DNA of 64,000 bases from Daejeonella lutea (GTDB lineage Bacteria > Bacteroidota > Bacteroidia > Sphingobacteriales > Sphingobacteriaceae), in assembly GCF_900168015.1 (NCBI RefSeq), contig NZ_FUYR01000001.1, positions 928,943 through 992,942 on the forward strand, read 5' to 3'. Position numbers and translations under genes: made by a program. The number at the start of each line of letters is the position of its first letter. Positions within the stretch are counted from its first letter, which is position 1. Positions 7,773 through 16,595 of the stretch are shown here, one piece after another. The notes under the pieces are model-generated. The model was not told the origin of the DNA. It did not search any database and saw nothing but the letters and a program-made list of their open reading frames with translations.

Positions 7773-9986
7773 CTACTCCGTCTTCTTCATTATTAACTTA
7801 TCCTTCGGCACAGGTAATTTATTTCTTCTAATGTCCAATTCATTAATGATGTTTTTTGCCCCGCCAAGAACATCGATACACCAAAGAACAAATCTGGCAT
7901 CAACTGAGATTGTACGTTTGTATTGCTTATCAAATGCAATATCTCCGCTCATAGCTTCCCAGTTTCCATCGAATGCCAGGCCGATCAATTCTCCATCGCC
8001 ATTCAATACAGGTGAACCTGAATTACCTCCTGTTATATCATTATTACTTATGAACCCTACAGGAAGAGTTCCGTTCTCACCGTATTCCCTGAAGTCACGT
8101 TTTGCATATGCATCCAGTAGTGATTGAGGAAGATCAAATTCGTCATCACCCGGCTGATATTTAGCAACCATTCCATCGATGGTTGTTTTAACATCATAAG
8201 TTATACCGTCTTTAGGGCTATAATTCTGAACCTGACCGTAACTGATCCGCATGGTTGAATTTGCATCTGGGTAGATCAGTGCTCCTTTGTTCTTTTCAAG
8301 AAGTGCTTTTAGATATAAATTGTCCAGACGGGTCTTAGTCGCCTGAAAATCGCTTAATACTGTCCCAAAATTGTTCTTTACATAATCAGCAGGAATCAAG
8401 TTAACTGCATACATATAACCTGGATCTTTTTCTAAAGCCTCTTTCGTAGGATTAGATAAAAATGTACGAAGCTTAGCCGGATCGATGAGGCTGCTGTTCT
8501 TCCATAAATAATCAGCATAATTCTCGAAAGTTGCCTGCGGTGATCCTTTCCAATAGTTCTCGGCAATAAGTGTGATAAATTTAGGATGTTGATTTTTAGG
8601 AACATCAGTATAAAAGCCCGTCAGAATTTGTGCAAAAATTTTCTTATCAGCGTTTTCGAGATACGTGTTTTCGTAAGTGTTTACCATATTATTTAAATTG
8701 GTATTCACCATTTTGATATAAGCAGCATCATCCTTACGGGTGGTCATTGCGTTAAGTGCAGCACCAAGTTGGGAAGCATTTCTAACCCAGGGTGATGCTA
8801 ATAATCCTTCGTTGATATATGTATAATGTACCACGTATGGATCATATATTTCATAGGCAGCTTTGTACTGATTCATTAAACTGGCCATCTCCGGGTTTGA
8901 AGCCAATGAAGCAGTAAATGCAGCCTCTTCTTTTTGCTTATTTTCGTAAATTTTTAATCTTTTCAATTGTTCCGTCTGCCCGATGTAGTACTTCCAGTAA
9001 TTTGCAATATTTGCGTACTGAGATGACATTTTAAGACGAACGTCTACATTTTTATCCATTTCTTCTTTCCATGCTTTCAAGCGGATGTCGCGAAGTTTTA
9101 CTGTCGTTGGATTAGAGCGCTCAGTTGCTGTCTGCACTCCATACGAGGTCAGATAACGATCAGTACGTCCCGGGAAACCATAAACCATTGCAAAGTCCCC
9201 ATTTTTCACCCCTTTGATTGATACCGGCAGAGACTTTTTAGGAGTATATGGCTTGTTTGAAGCAGAATATGCCGCAGCTTTATTGTTTGCATCAGCATAG
9301 ACACGGAAGATAGAAAAATCGCCGGTATGACGCGGCCACTCCCAGTTATCTGTATCTCCACCAAACTTACCGATTGACTGAGGAGGCACACCCACTAAAC
9401 GAACATCATTAAAGCGCTCGTAAATGAACAAAAGGAATTGGTTTGCTTTGTAGATATCCCGCACATCGGCTTCCATTGAAGTACCTGCGGTAGCTTCAGT
9501 GGTGATGGTCCTGCTAATTTCAGCAATTTTTGCAGCACGGTCTTTATCCTGTACTCCTGCAAGAGCAGCCATAACTTTAGGTGTTACATCTTCCATACGA
9601 ACAAGGAAACGAACAAACAAACCCTGGATTGGCTTTTCTTCCTGGTATGACTTAGCATAAAACCCGTTATCGAGAATGTTATTTTCAGGCGTTGAATTTG
9701 ATGCTGCGGCATCATATCCGCAATGATGGTTGGTAAAGATCAATCCGTTTTTCGAAACGATCTCTCCTGTACAGAAACCACCAAAGGACACGATTGCATC
9801 CTTGATGCTCGCTTTATTAACACTATATAAGTCTTCAGGGGTTAGCTTAAAACCCTGCTTTTTCATTTGCTCATAGTTCTTACCAATGAGCATCGGCAGC
9901 CACATACCTTCATCAGCCTTTGCCAGGTTATTAAAACCCAAAGCAAATACCAACAGCAATGCTAAGCTGTATTTTAATCTGTTCAT
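7773..9986 (-). CDS. S46 family dipeptidyl-peptidase (DPP7/DPP11-like)
   Basis: Secreted or periplasmic serine exopeptidase releasing dipeptides from oligopeptide N-termini, a family important to asaccharolytic and proteolytic Bacteroidetes. I start at the ATG at 9986, which begins a signal peptide (MNRLKYSLALLLVFALGFNN...AKA) directly before mature ADEGMWLP, the usual S46 N-terminus. This gives 737 aa. The catalytic His lies in FTNHHCGYD (residues 85-93), the Asp region in WEWPRHTGDFSIFR, and the Ser in ITGGNSGSPV (Ser near 656). The following LAFDGNWEAM has Gly where DPP11 enzymes have Arg, which suggests DPP7-like preference for hydrophobic P1 residues rather than Asp/Glu (inference). A TATATTTG element lies 28 bases upstream. 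Confidence 0.93.
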   Translation of the reverse strand: MNRLKYSLALLLVFALGFNNLAKADEGMWLPMLIGKNYEQMKKQGFKLTPEDLYSVNKASIKDAIVSFGGFCTGEIVSKNGLIFTNHHCGYDAAASNSTPENNILDNGFYAKSYQEEKPIQGLFVRFLVRMEDVTPKVMAALAGVQDKDRAAKIAEISRTITTEATAGTSMEADVRDIYKANQFLLFIYERFNDVRLVGVPPQSIGKFGGDTDNWEWPRHTGDFSIFRVYADANNKAAAYSASNKPYTPKKSLPVSIKGVKNGDFAMVYGFPGRTDRYLTSYGVQTATERSNPTTVKLRDIRLKAWKEEMDKNVDVRLKMSSQYANIANYWKYYIGQTEQLKRLKIYENKQKEEAAFTASLASNPEMASLMNQYKAAYEIYDPYVVHYTYINEGLLASPWVRNASQLGAALNAMTTRKDDAAYIKMVNTNLNNMVNTYENTYLENADKKIFAQILTGFYTDVPKNQHPKFITLIAENYWKGSPQATFENYADYLWKNSSLIDPAKLRTFLSNPTKEALEKDPGYMYAVNLIPADYVKNNFGTVLSDFQATKTRLDNLYLKALLEKNKGALIYPDANSTMRISYGQVQNYSPKDGITYDVKTTIDGMVAKYQPGDDEFDLPQSLLDAYAKRDFREYGENGTLPVGFISNNDITGGNSGSPVLNGDGELIGLAFDGNWEAMSGDIAFDKQYKRTISVDARFVLWCIDVLGGAKNIINELDIRRNKLPVPKDKLIMKKTE

Positions 9987-10013
9987 AAAATTTGATTTTT
10001 TAATTGGTTGCAG

Positions 10014-10021
10014 CAAATATA
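10014..10021 (-). promoter_or_regulatory. putative -7 element of the S46 peptidase gene
   Basis: Minus strand TATATTTG, an exact TAnnTTTG match, with 27 bases between it and the chosen ATG at 9986. This supports the shorter N-terminus rather than an upstream start at 10016, which would overlap the element. Confidence 0.6.
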
Positions 10022-10071
10022 AGCGACCAGAGAGCTAAATGTTTTAAAATGAGGCTAAAATTTTGGATACA

Positions 10072-10102
10072 AAAAAACCCGCTCCTTTTGAGAACGGGTT
10101 TT
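10072..10102 (-). terminator. intrinsic terminator of the TonB-dependent receptor gene
   Basis: On the minus strand AACCCG...CGGGTT with an additional GAG/CTC pairing is followed by seven T. It begins about 17 bases after the receptor stop. Confidence 0.85.
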
Positions 10103-10118
10103 CCAATGAATATTATAA

Positions 10119-13100
10119 TTAATTGAATTTATATCGGAAGCCAAACTGTGCGTAATACGTAGAGGAAATAGTTTGAGCCGTACCAAACGATGTCCTAACA
10201 GCATCGCCGCTATTGGCAGCTAATCTGAATGTAGGTCTGGTAGCACCTCCCATAGTAGCAGTGTTACGCGGAATAAGAATTCCCATATTATTCACGAAGT
10301 TGATGTTACCCCACTCGCTGTTTAACAAGTTTCCAACGTTAAAGATATCGACATTGAATTCAAATGAATTCTTTGTTTTCGAATTCTTGAAAACTTCCTG
10401 CGTAAGACGAACATCTACTTGATTTCTCCATGGAGTAGTAGCTCCATTACGTTCCGCATATTGTCCTTTACGAGTTTTCAAATAATCATCCTGCTCAATA
10501 AATGCAAAGAAGATATCACTTTGTTCTTGTGCTGTATATCCTGCAGAGCGGTAGCCATTGGTGTTCGCAGGAATCGCTTCAAAAGTAATCTCTGATGGAT
10601 CCCGAGGAACGTAGATCAAATCATTTACTTGAAGATCTCTATTGAAATCAGATGAATAATAGTAGCTATATCTTCCCTGAACACCACCTTCATAGAATAA
10701 TGAAATACTAGTAGCAAGATTCTTCAGGTATTCTTTTCGATAGTTCAAAGAAGCAATTACACGATCAGGAATAACATTACTTGTGTATCCTAAACTTGGC
10801 GTATTCGAATTTGTAATGGTGTAAGGATATGACCAAAGGTTTAATATCTGATCTCCACCTAAGTCACCATAATTCCTTGCACCGCTCTTAGTGTATGATA
10901 AGTTGACACCAAGGCTTCTTGAAAATTGCTTGTTCAATTGAGCTGTCACAGACCAGTAATGTCCGCCTTCAACGTTGTCCATTACAATCGTGTTGAAACC
11001 AACCGTTCCGGTTGCCGAAGGAAGGCCAGCTGGAGTCAGTTTATTAATAAATTTGGCAGCAGTAGCCTGAGCGAATACAGGTCTGTTATCCGGATAACCT
11101 GTCACAGTCAATGGTGTTGTTGCATCCAGGTTAGCATTGTATGCATATGCTGATTGCAGATCTCTACCATAAATTCCTTCTAATGATCCCACTATACCGA
11201 AAGGAAGTTTAGTATCAACTGCCAGGCTTGATTTCCAAACTCTTGGGTTTTTAAGATCTGGTGAAAGAACGCTGATACCAGCACTCGGAATACTTGTTCC
11301 AGCTGGTGGTTTAGTTGTTGGAACATATGCATTGATAGACGGGTTGAATATCCCTGGCGTGTTAGCCTGGCCATTAAAAACTTGAGAAACTTGCAATAGC
11401 CCAGAATCTCCAGATTGTGCAACTGTCCAAACATTTGGAATTCTTCCTACGAACACTCCTGTACCACCACGTAACTGAAGTGAACGATCACCCAACACAT
11501 CCCAGTTAAACCCTAACCTAGGTGAAAATGTAATAACATTCTCTGGCAAAACTCCTGTATCAACCTTTCGGCCATTTGCAAATGTCAGGCCAGCAACTAA
11601 AGGATGGGTTTTGATCTCGTCAGCATCCGGGTAAGATGCTCTCTCAAAACGAGCTCCCAGCGTTAATTTAAACTGATCAGTTAAAGTAAACTCGTCTTGT
11701 AAGTATGCAGAGTACTGCGCGAATTTAAAACTTGGGAAAACTTGAGATCCGTCAGCAGTCAATGGATATGTCACCATAAAATTGGTAGGTTTTGCTTTAT
11801 TTACAAAATCTGCCCATGACGCAAAGGTGTAATGACTAGTTCCCCAGCGCTGAAATCCATTTTTAGTAGTACTGAACTCTGCCTGAAGGCCAAAAGTCAT
11901 AAGGTGTTTACCGAAGCTACCAGTCAAATCATTGTTGAATGTGTAGTTCTCAACATCTCTTAAGTTTCCGTACGTGAAAGGCTCGTAACCAAAAGAAGTG
12001 ATTGGGTTTCCAGCTTCTAAGATGTCTACAAATGGAAACACATCGCTGTCAGAACTTCTAGGATCATTTTGCTTAGTTCTGGATCCACGAAGCGAATTGG
12101 TTAGTTTCCCGAAACTTGAATTCACCTCTGCTGTTAAAGAATATAAATTATTGTCTTCATAATAATTCGAATTTGCAAAATGCAGGGCAAAATTACTTGT
12201 ACGACTATTAGTATAAGTATAGCCGGAATTAGTTACTGAAGTACTTAGTGTCCTCGGTGACTTGCTTTCAACTTGGTTGTAACGAATATTGAATCGGTGT
12301 TTGTCGGTGATATTCCAGTCTAAACGGGCAAGAAACTTATCGTTATTACTCAAGTTGCTATATCCCTGATAAATGCCAGGATCATAACCATAGGTTGTTT
12401 GTAAATATGACCTCACGCCATTCAGGAAGTCTGATGTAGGCCGCGCAACATTCGGATTTGCTGCTGTCCAAGGCGTACCTGGTGTCGATGCGATCTTAGC
12501 CGGTCCTGGTTGTGTAATATCATTCTTTTCCAAATTGACGAAGAAAAATAATTTGTTCTTAACAATTGGTCCTCCAAGACTTACACCGAACTGATTCTGA
12601 CGATAAGGTTGTTTCGTGATTTTAACACCATCCACTTTACCACCTTGCTGGCTGTCACTTCTAAATGAATAGAAACCAGTTCCGAAAAAAGTATTAGTAC
12701 CTGAACGTGTTACCGCGTTCACAGAAGCACCTGTAAAACCACTTTGACGAACATCATATGGTGTAACATTGATGGAAATCTGATCGAGCGCATCCAAAGA
12801 AATTGGTGACCCACCTGCCGGGATATTCTGACCGATACCAAACTGGTTGTTAAAGTTTGCTCCGTCCACCGTAAAGTTGTTAGAACGATAGCTACCACCA
12901 CCAATTGATCCGTTTGGACCACCTGCCTGAGGAGTTAATCTGGTAATGTCGTTAACACTTCTTGTGATTGTTGGAAGCGTTTGGATCTGTGCTCTTGAAA
13001 TAGAAGTAACTGCACCACTCCTGTCAGCATTTAAAACGGAATTGGGATTAGCAGCAGTAATTACTACTTCCTGCAATTGCCGACCGCTTTCAGACATGGT

Positions 13101-13412
13101 AACATTCAATACGTACGGTTCTCCCAATTTTAGTGCGACATCATTGAAGGTCTGATTTTCATACCCAACATAACTCACGACAACCAAATAAGGACCGCCG
13201 ATACGCATATTAGGGATATTAAACCTACCATCCGCACCTGTAGAAGAACCGTATACAGTTCCTGTAGGCTGGTGTGTAGCTTTAATGGTGGCTCCTATCA
13301 GTGTTTCTTTCGAATCACGGACGGTACCCGTTAAGCTACTTGTTGTTACCTGTGCATTTGCGCCGAATGCACCTGCAATAACAACAAGTGTTAAGAGTAA
13401 AAACTTCTTCAT
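10119..13412 (-). CDS. Oar-like TonB-dependent outer-membrane receptor
   Basis: A 1097-residue outer-membrane protein. The start at 13412 gives a clean signal peptide (MKKFLLLTLVVIAGAFGANA, then QVTTS). A carboxypeptidase-regulatory-like beta-sandwich (about residues 22-105, LTGTVRDSKETLIGATI), a TonB plug (about 115-230, with VTSISRAQIQTLPT and SVNAVTRSGTNTFFG) and a long 22-strand-type barrel follow. The barrel ends in an alternating aromatic strand, QFGFRYKFN. The SVNAVTRSGTN segment and overall length fit Oar-type receptors, some of which are implicated in protein or signal export rather than sugar uptake. No SusD partner is adjacent, so a glycan-utilisation role is unlikely. The next gene downstream is the S46 peptidase, with a terminator between them. 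A -7 element sits 51 bases upstream. Confidence 0.92.
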   Translation of the reverse strand: MKKFLLLTLVVIAGAFGANAQVTTSSLTGTVRDSKETLIGATIKATHQPTGTVYGSSTGADGRFNIPNMRIGGPYLVVVSYVGYENQTFNDVALKLGEPYVLNVTMSESGRQLQEVVITAANPNSVLNADRSGAVTSISRAQIQTLPTITRSVNDITRLTPQAGGPNGSIGGGSYRSNNFTVDGANFNNQFGIGQNIPAGGSPISLDALDQISINVTPYDVRQSGFTGASVNAVTRSGTNTFFGTGFYSFRSDSQQGGKVDGVKITKQPYRQNQFGVSLGGPIVKNKLFFFVNLEKNDITQPGPAKIASTPGTPWTAANPNVARPTSDFLNGVRSYLQTTYGYDPGIYQGYSNLSNNDKFLARLDWNITDKHRFNIRYNQVESKSPRTLSTSVTNSGYTYTNSRTSNFALHFANSNYYEDNNLYSLTAEVNSSFGKLTNSLRGSRTKQNDPRSSDSDVFPFVDILEAGNPITSFGYEPFTYGNLRDVENYTFNNDLTGSFGKHLMTFGLQAEFSTTKNGFQRWGTSHYTFASWADFVNKAKPTNFMVTYPLTADGSQVFPSFKFAQYSAYLQDEFTLTDQFKLTLGARFERASYPDADEIKTHPLVAGLTFANGRKVDTGVLPENVITFSPRLGFNWDVLGDRSLQLRGGTGVFVGRIPNVWTVAQSGDSGLLQVSQVFNGQANTPGIFNPSINAYVPTTKPPAGTSIPSAGISVLSPDLKNPRVWKSSLAVDTKLPFGIVGSLEGIYGRDLQSAYAYNANLDATTPLTVTGYPDNRPVFAQATAAKFINKLTPAGLPSATGTVGFNTIVMDNVEGGHYWSVTAQLNKQFSRSLGVNLSYTKSGARNYGDLGGDQILNLWSYPYTITNSNTPSLGYTSNVIPDRVIASLNYRKEYLKNLATSISLFYEGGVQGRYSYYYSSDFNRDLQVNDLIYVPRDPSEITFEAIPANTNGYRSAGYTAQEQSDIFFAFIEQDDYLKTRKGQYAERNGATTPWRNQVDVRLTQEVFKNSKTKNSFEFNVDIFNVGNLLNSEWGNINFVNNMGILIPRNTATMGGATRPTFRLAANSGDAVRTSFGTAQTISSTYYAQFGFRYKFN

Positions 13413-13463
13413 AAATTTTCCTTTAATGTGAGATTGAATTGAATTGGTTGTTTGAAATTGCGG

Positions 13464-13471
13464 CAAAGATA
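13464..13471 (-). promoter_or_regulatory. putative -7 element of the Oar-like receptor gene
   Basis: Minus strand TATCTTTG, an exact match to TAnnTTTG. A TTG lies 22 bases further upstream, slightly longer than the usual -33/-7 spacing. The implied leader is about 48 nt and carries AAAGGA shortly before the ATG. Confidence 0.6.
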
Positions 13472-13583
13472 ATCAGCTTTTATCAGACTGTAACAATTCC
13501 AATGTTAAGATAATATTAAATCTGCTGATTTTCACGCCGATCTGTGATAGATCGAGGTATTTTTTTATCCACATTTTGAGGGA

Positions 13584-13732
13584 AGCGAGAAACGAGATTC
13601 GAGATACAAACTTCTTGTAAGCGATATTTAACCGTTCGGAATGAAGAAACTAGATGTGTGCGTTTTAAAATAACCCATATCTCAATTCTCGCTTCTCGTC
13701 ACTCGCTTCTCTTCTCTCACCTCTCGTTTCCC
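13584..13732. repeat. heptanucleotide arrays H2 (two facing arms)
   Basis: Left arm 13584-13604: AGCGAGA, AACGAGA, TTCGAGA. Right arm 13681-13732: CTCAATT, CTCGCTT, CTCGTCA, CTCGCTT, a short CTCTT, CTCTCAC, CTCTCGT. The arms are reverse complements in theme (GAGAAGCGAG against CTCGCTTCTC) with about 76 bases between. The arrays fill the gap between the receptor promoter and lpdA; the right arm ends 18 bases before the lpdA -7 element. Confidence 0.8.
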
Positions 13733-13750
13733 ATTATAAAACAAATTATC

Positions 13751-13758
13751 TAAGTTTG
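13751..13758 (+). promoter_or_regulatory. putative -7 element of lpdA
   Basis: TAAGTTTG matches TAnnTTTG and lies 33 bases before the lpdA ATG. Confidence 0.55.
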
Positions 13759-13791
13759 CGATGAATTCTCAAAGTACCAGAAATTAGACAT

Positions 13792-15180
13792 ATGAATTAC
13801 GACATTATAGTTATCGGAAGCGGACCAGGTGGATATGTAGCGGCTATTCGCGCCTCTCAATTAGGCTTAAAAGTAGCCATTGTAGAACGTGAATCTTTAG
13901 GTGGAATTTGCCTTAACTGGGGTTGTATCCCAACCAAAGCATTGCTAAAAAGTGCCAACGTATTTGAATATATTACACACGCTGCCGATTATGGAATAAA
14001 GGTTCAAGGTTCTGAAGCTGATTTTGATTCAATTATAAAAAGAAGTCGTGGCGTTGCTGACGGAATGAGCAAAGGCGTTCAGTTCCTGATGAAGAAGAAC
14101 AAGATCGACGTCATCATGGGCACTGGAAAGCTTAAAAAAGGCAACAAGGTTGAAGTTAAAGGAGCAGATGGTGCAGCAACTGAATATTCAGCTAAAAGCA
14201 TTATTCTCGCTACCGGCGGACGATCAAGAGAATTACCTAGTTTGAAGCAGGATGGTAAAAAGATAATCGGTTACCGTCAGGCAATGTCATTACCAGAGCA
14301 GCCGAAATCAATGGTTGTTGTAGGATCAGGAGCCATCGGTGTTGAATTCGCTTACTTCTATAATGCTATCGGGACTAAAGTAACGATAGTAGAATACCTT
14401 GATAATATCGTACCTGTGGAAGATGAAGATGTTTCAAAGCAATTGCTAAGAAGCTTAAAGAAATCCGGAATTAGCATCATGACCGGCGCTAATGTTGAAT
14501 CAGTTGATGCAAGCGGAAAATCCTGTAAAGTTCAGGTCAAGTCCGCAGCCGGAACAGAGACTTTGGAATGTGATATCGTGCTATCTGCTGTAGGTGTTAC
14601 CCCAAATATTGAAAACATCGGGCTTGAAGAAGTAGGTGTAAAAGTTGAAAAAGGACGTGTTATCGTAGATGACTTCTACAAAACAAATATTGATGGAGTT
14701 TATGCCATTGGCGATATTGTTAAGGGACAAGCCCTTGCTCACGTAGCTTCCGCTGAAGGTATAATTTGTGTTGAGAAGATCGCAGGCCATCATCCAGAGC
14801 CGTTAAACTATAATAATATCCCGGGCTGTACCTATTGCTCGCCAGAAATAGCTTCAGTTGGTTATACTGAAAAAGCCGCTAAGGAAGCAGGGTATGAAGT
14901 TAAAGTCGGTAAGTTCCCATTCTCAGCCTCTGGTAAAGCGAGTGCTGCCGGTGCGAAAGATGGCTTTGTTAAAGTGATCTTTGATGCGAAATATGGCGAA
15001 TTTCTTGGCGCACACATGATCGGTGCAAATGTTACCGAAATGATCGCAGAAGTTGTTGTAGCGCGTAAGCTGGAAACTACCGGTATGGATATCGTTAAAA
15101 CTGTACATCCACACCCTACAATGAGCGAAGCTATTATGGAGGCTGCCGCGGATGCGTACGGTGAAGTTATACACTTATAA
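13792..15180 (+). CDS. lpdA: dihydrolipoyl dehydrogenase (E3)
   Basis: Flavoprotein disulfide reductase that reoxidises dihydrolipoamide in the pyruvate, 2-oxoglutarate or branched-chain dehydrogenase complexes and the glycine cleavage system. The 462 residues contain the FAD-binding GSGPGGYVAA (residues 9-18), the redox-active pair in GGICLNWGCIPTK (Cys40 and Cys45), an NAD-binding GSGAIGVEFA near 179-188, the second FAD motif YAIGDIV, and the C-terminal dimer motif HPHPTMSEA carrying the catalytic His. No E1 or E2 gene is adjacent, which is common for a shared E3. Its upstream and downstream gaps both carry heptad arrays. Confidence 0.97.
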   Translation: MNYDIIVIGSGPGGYVAAIRASQLGLKVAIVERESLGGICLNWGCIPTKALLKSANVFEYITHAADYGIKVQGSEADFDSIIKRSRGVADGMSKGVQFLMKKNKIDVIMGTGKLKKGNKVEVKGADGAATEYSAKSIILATGGRSRELPSLKQDGKKIIGYRQAMSLPEQPKSMVVVGSGAIGVEFAYFYNAIGTKVTIVEYLDNIVPVEDEDVSKQLLRSLKKSGISIMTGANVESVDASGKSCKVQVKSAAGTETLECDIVLSAVGVTPNIENIGLEEVGVKVEKGRVIVDDFYKTNIDGVYAIGDIVKGQALAHVASAEGIICVEKIAGHHPEPLNYNNIPGCTYCSPEIASVGYTEKAAKEAGYEVKVGKFPFSASGKASAAGAKDGFVKVIFDAKYGEFLGAHMIGANVTEMIAEVVVARKLETTGMDIVKTVHPHPTMSEAIMEAAADAYGEVIHL

Positions 15181-15182
15181 TT

Positions 15183-15258
15183 GAGAGTGGAGAATGGAGA
15201 GTGGAGAATTGAAAACTATTATACTCCGCTCTCAATTCTCAATTCTTAATCCTCAATT
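15183..15258. repeat. heptanucleotide arrays H3 (two facing arms)
   Basis: Left arm 15183-15210: GAGAGTG, GAGAATG, GAGAGTG, GAGAATT. Right arm 15224-15258: CTCCGCT, CTCAATT, CTCAATT, CTTAATC, CTCAATT. The arms face each other across 13 bases and can pair imperfectly (GAGAATTGA with TCAATTCTC), so this could act as a hairpin after lpdA. It ends seven bases before the next gene. Confidence 0.85.
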
Positions 15259-15265
15259 ATAGATT

Positions 15266-15595
15266 TTGGCCTGGCTATACCTAATCATCGGCGGACTTTT
15301 CGAAGTTGGCTTTACCAGCTCCCTGGCAAAGGCTAAAGATTCTACGGGTTCTGAATTCTGGCTTTGGATAGTGGCATTTCTGTTCAGTGTTTCCATCAGT
15401 ATGTACATGTTATTTCTCGCCAGCAAAACGTTGCCTATGGGTACTTCGTATGCGGTTTGGGCTGGAATCGGCGCGGTAGGATCTGTCGTTGCCGGAATTA
15501 TCTTTTTTAAAGAACCAACCGATTTCTGGAGAATGTTCTTTTTGTTTTTGCTGATCTCGTCGATTATAGGCCTAAAGCTTTCAACCAAACACTGA
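15266..15595 (+). CDS. gdx: SMR-family transporter, guanidinium exporter-like (Gdx/SugE)
   Basis: A 109-residue small multidrug resistance protein with four membrane helices. The proton-coupling glutamate sits in helix 1 (GGLFEVGF, Glu13). The SLPMG-like KTLPMGTSYAVWAGIGAVG segment and the C-terminal IIGLKLSTKH closely follow the Gdx/SugE subtype, which exports guanidinium, rather than the EmrE quaternary-ammonium subtype (family knowledge; the call is inferred from motifs). The only in-frame start is a TTG at 15266: the codon two before it is a stop, and no ATG yields helix 1. The MBL hydrolase follows one base after the stop, so they are probably co-transcribed. No guanidine riboswitch was recognised upstream. 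Confidence 0.88.
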   Translation: MAWLYLIIGGLFEVGFTSSLAKAKDSTGSEFWLWIVAFLFSVSISMYMLFLASKTLPMGTSYAVWAGIGAVGSVVAGIIFFKEPTDFWRMFFLFLLISSIIGLKLSTKH

Positions 15596-15596
15596 T

Positions 15597-16439
15597 ATGA
15601 AATTATATACAGTCAATGCAGGCTATTTCAAACTCGACGGCGGTGCTATGTTTGGGGTTGTGCCGAAATCTATATGGCAGAAGACTAATCCTGCTGACGA
15701 GAATAATCTGTGCTCATGGGCAATGCGTTGCCTTCTTATTCAGGATGGTGATCAGCTTATCCTGGTGGATAACGGTATTGGTGACAAACAGGACGAAAAG
15801 TTTTTAAAGCATTATTACATGCACGGAGATGACACGCTGGAGAAGTCCCTTGCAAGGCATGGATTTGCTAAAGACGACATTACTGACGTTTTTCTAACTC
15901 ATCTGCACTTCGATCATTGCGGGGGATCAATTGAACGAAATTCTGAAGGGAGCTTAGTGCCTGCCTTTAAGAATGCGACTTTCTGGAGCAACAAAGCTCA
16001 TTGGGATTGGGCGGTGAATCCTAACGCCCGTGAAAAAGCGTCTTTTTTAAAAGAAAACATTCTTCCGATTCAGGAAAGCGGCAAGTTAAAGTTCATTGAC
16101 AACACAGATGGTATTAAATTTACCGACACCATTAAAGTCCGTTTTGCCTATGGTCATACCGACTCTATGATGCTGCCCCATATCACTTTTAAAGGCAAAA
16201 CTATTCTCTACATGGCAGATATGTTGCCGTCTATCGGTCATATCCCCCTGCCTTATGTAATGGCTTATGATATGTTCCCGATGAAAACCCTTGATGAAAA
16301 GAGAAAGTTCCTGGAAGAAGCTGTGAAAAACGAATACATTCTTTACCTCGAGCACGACCCTGTGAACGAGTGCTGTACCTTGCAGGAAACTGAAAAAGGT
16401 ATCCGGGTTAAGGATACCTTTAAGTTGGAAGATATCTGA
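15597..16439 (+). CDS. metallo-beta-lactamase-fold hydrolase
   Basis: A 280-residue cytoplasmic MBL-fold enzyme with the zinc motif HLHFDH at residues 102-107 (His102, His104, Asp106, His107). Later metal ligands are the His of AYGHTDSM, the Asp of MADMLP and a distal His in LEHDP. The layout resembles the AHL-lactonase and parathion-hydrolase-like branch, but the substrate is unknown. The ATG is one base after the stop of the SMR transporter gene, suggesting coupled translation and possibly a shared physiological role, for example a hydrolysed compound whose product is exported (speculative). Confidence 0.88.
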   Translation: MKLYTVNAGYFKLDGGAMFGVVPKSIWQKTNPADENNLCSWAMRCLLIQDGDQLILVDNGIGDKQDEKFLKHYYMHGDDTLEKSLARHGFAKDDITDVFLTHLHFDHCGGSIERNSEGSLVPAFKNATFWSNKAHWDWAVNPNAREKASFLKENILPIQESGKLKFIDNTDGIKFTDTIKVRFAYGHTDSMMLPHITFKGKTILYMADMLPSIGHIPLPYVMAYDMFPMKTLDEKRKFLEEAVKNEYILYLEHDPVNECCTLQETEKGIRVKDTFKLEDI

Positions 16440-16440
16440 G

Positions 16441-16468
16441 TTGTACGTTATAGGTTGTACGTTATAAG
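16441..16468. repeat. heptanucleotide array H4 (4 units)
   Basis: TTGTACG, TTATAGG, TTGTACG, TTATAAG: a 14-bp dimer of heptads repeated twice, starting one base after the MBL hydrolase stop. Confidence 0.85.
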
Positions 16469-16524
16469 TCTGGGCGGATAATTTGAGTGCTCCATTACTT
16501 TAAACATTACCAAGGAGACCTCAT

Positions 16525-16563
16525 CCTACGATTATCCTACGATTAGCCTACGATTAGCCTACG
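16525..16563. repeat. 11-bp tandem repeat, about 3.5 copies
   Basis: CCTACGATTAT, CCTACGATTAG, CCTACGATTAG, then a partial CCTACG. It lies in the short convergent gap between the MBL hydrolase and the aldo/keto reductase. It has the same period as the 6082-6114 repeat but an unrelated sequence. Confidence 0.9.
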
Positions 16564-16595
16564 TTTGAAGCAGTGTGAGCGCATCACTAAGGCGG

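Noticed and set aside
15181-15265. Possible guanidine (ykkC-type) riboswitch before the SMR exporter
   Set aside because: No paired hairpins with ACGR loops or other ykkC signatures. The gap is explained by a heptanucleotide array.
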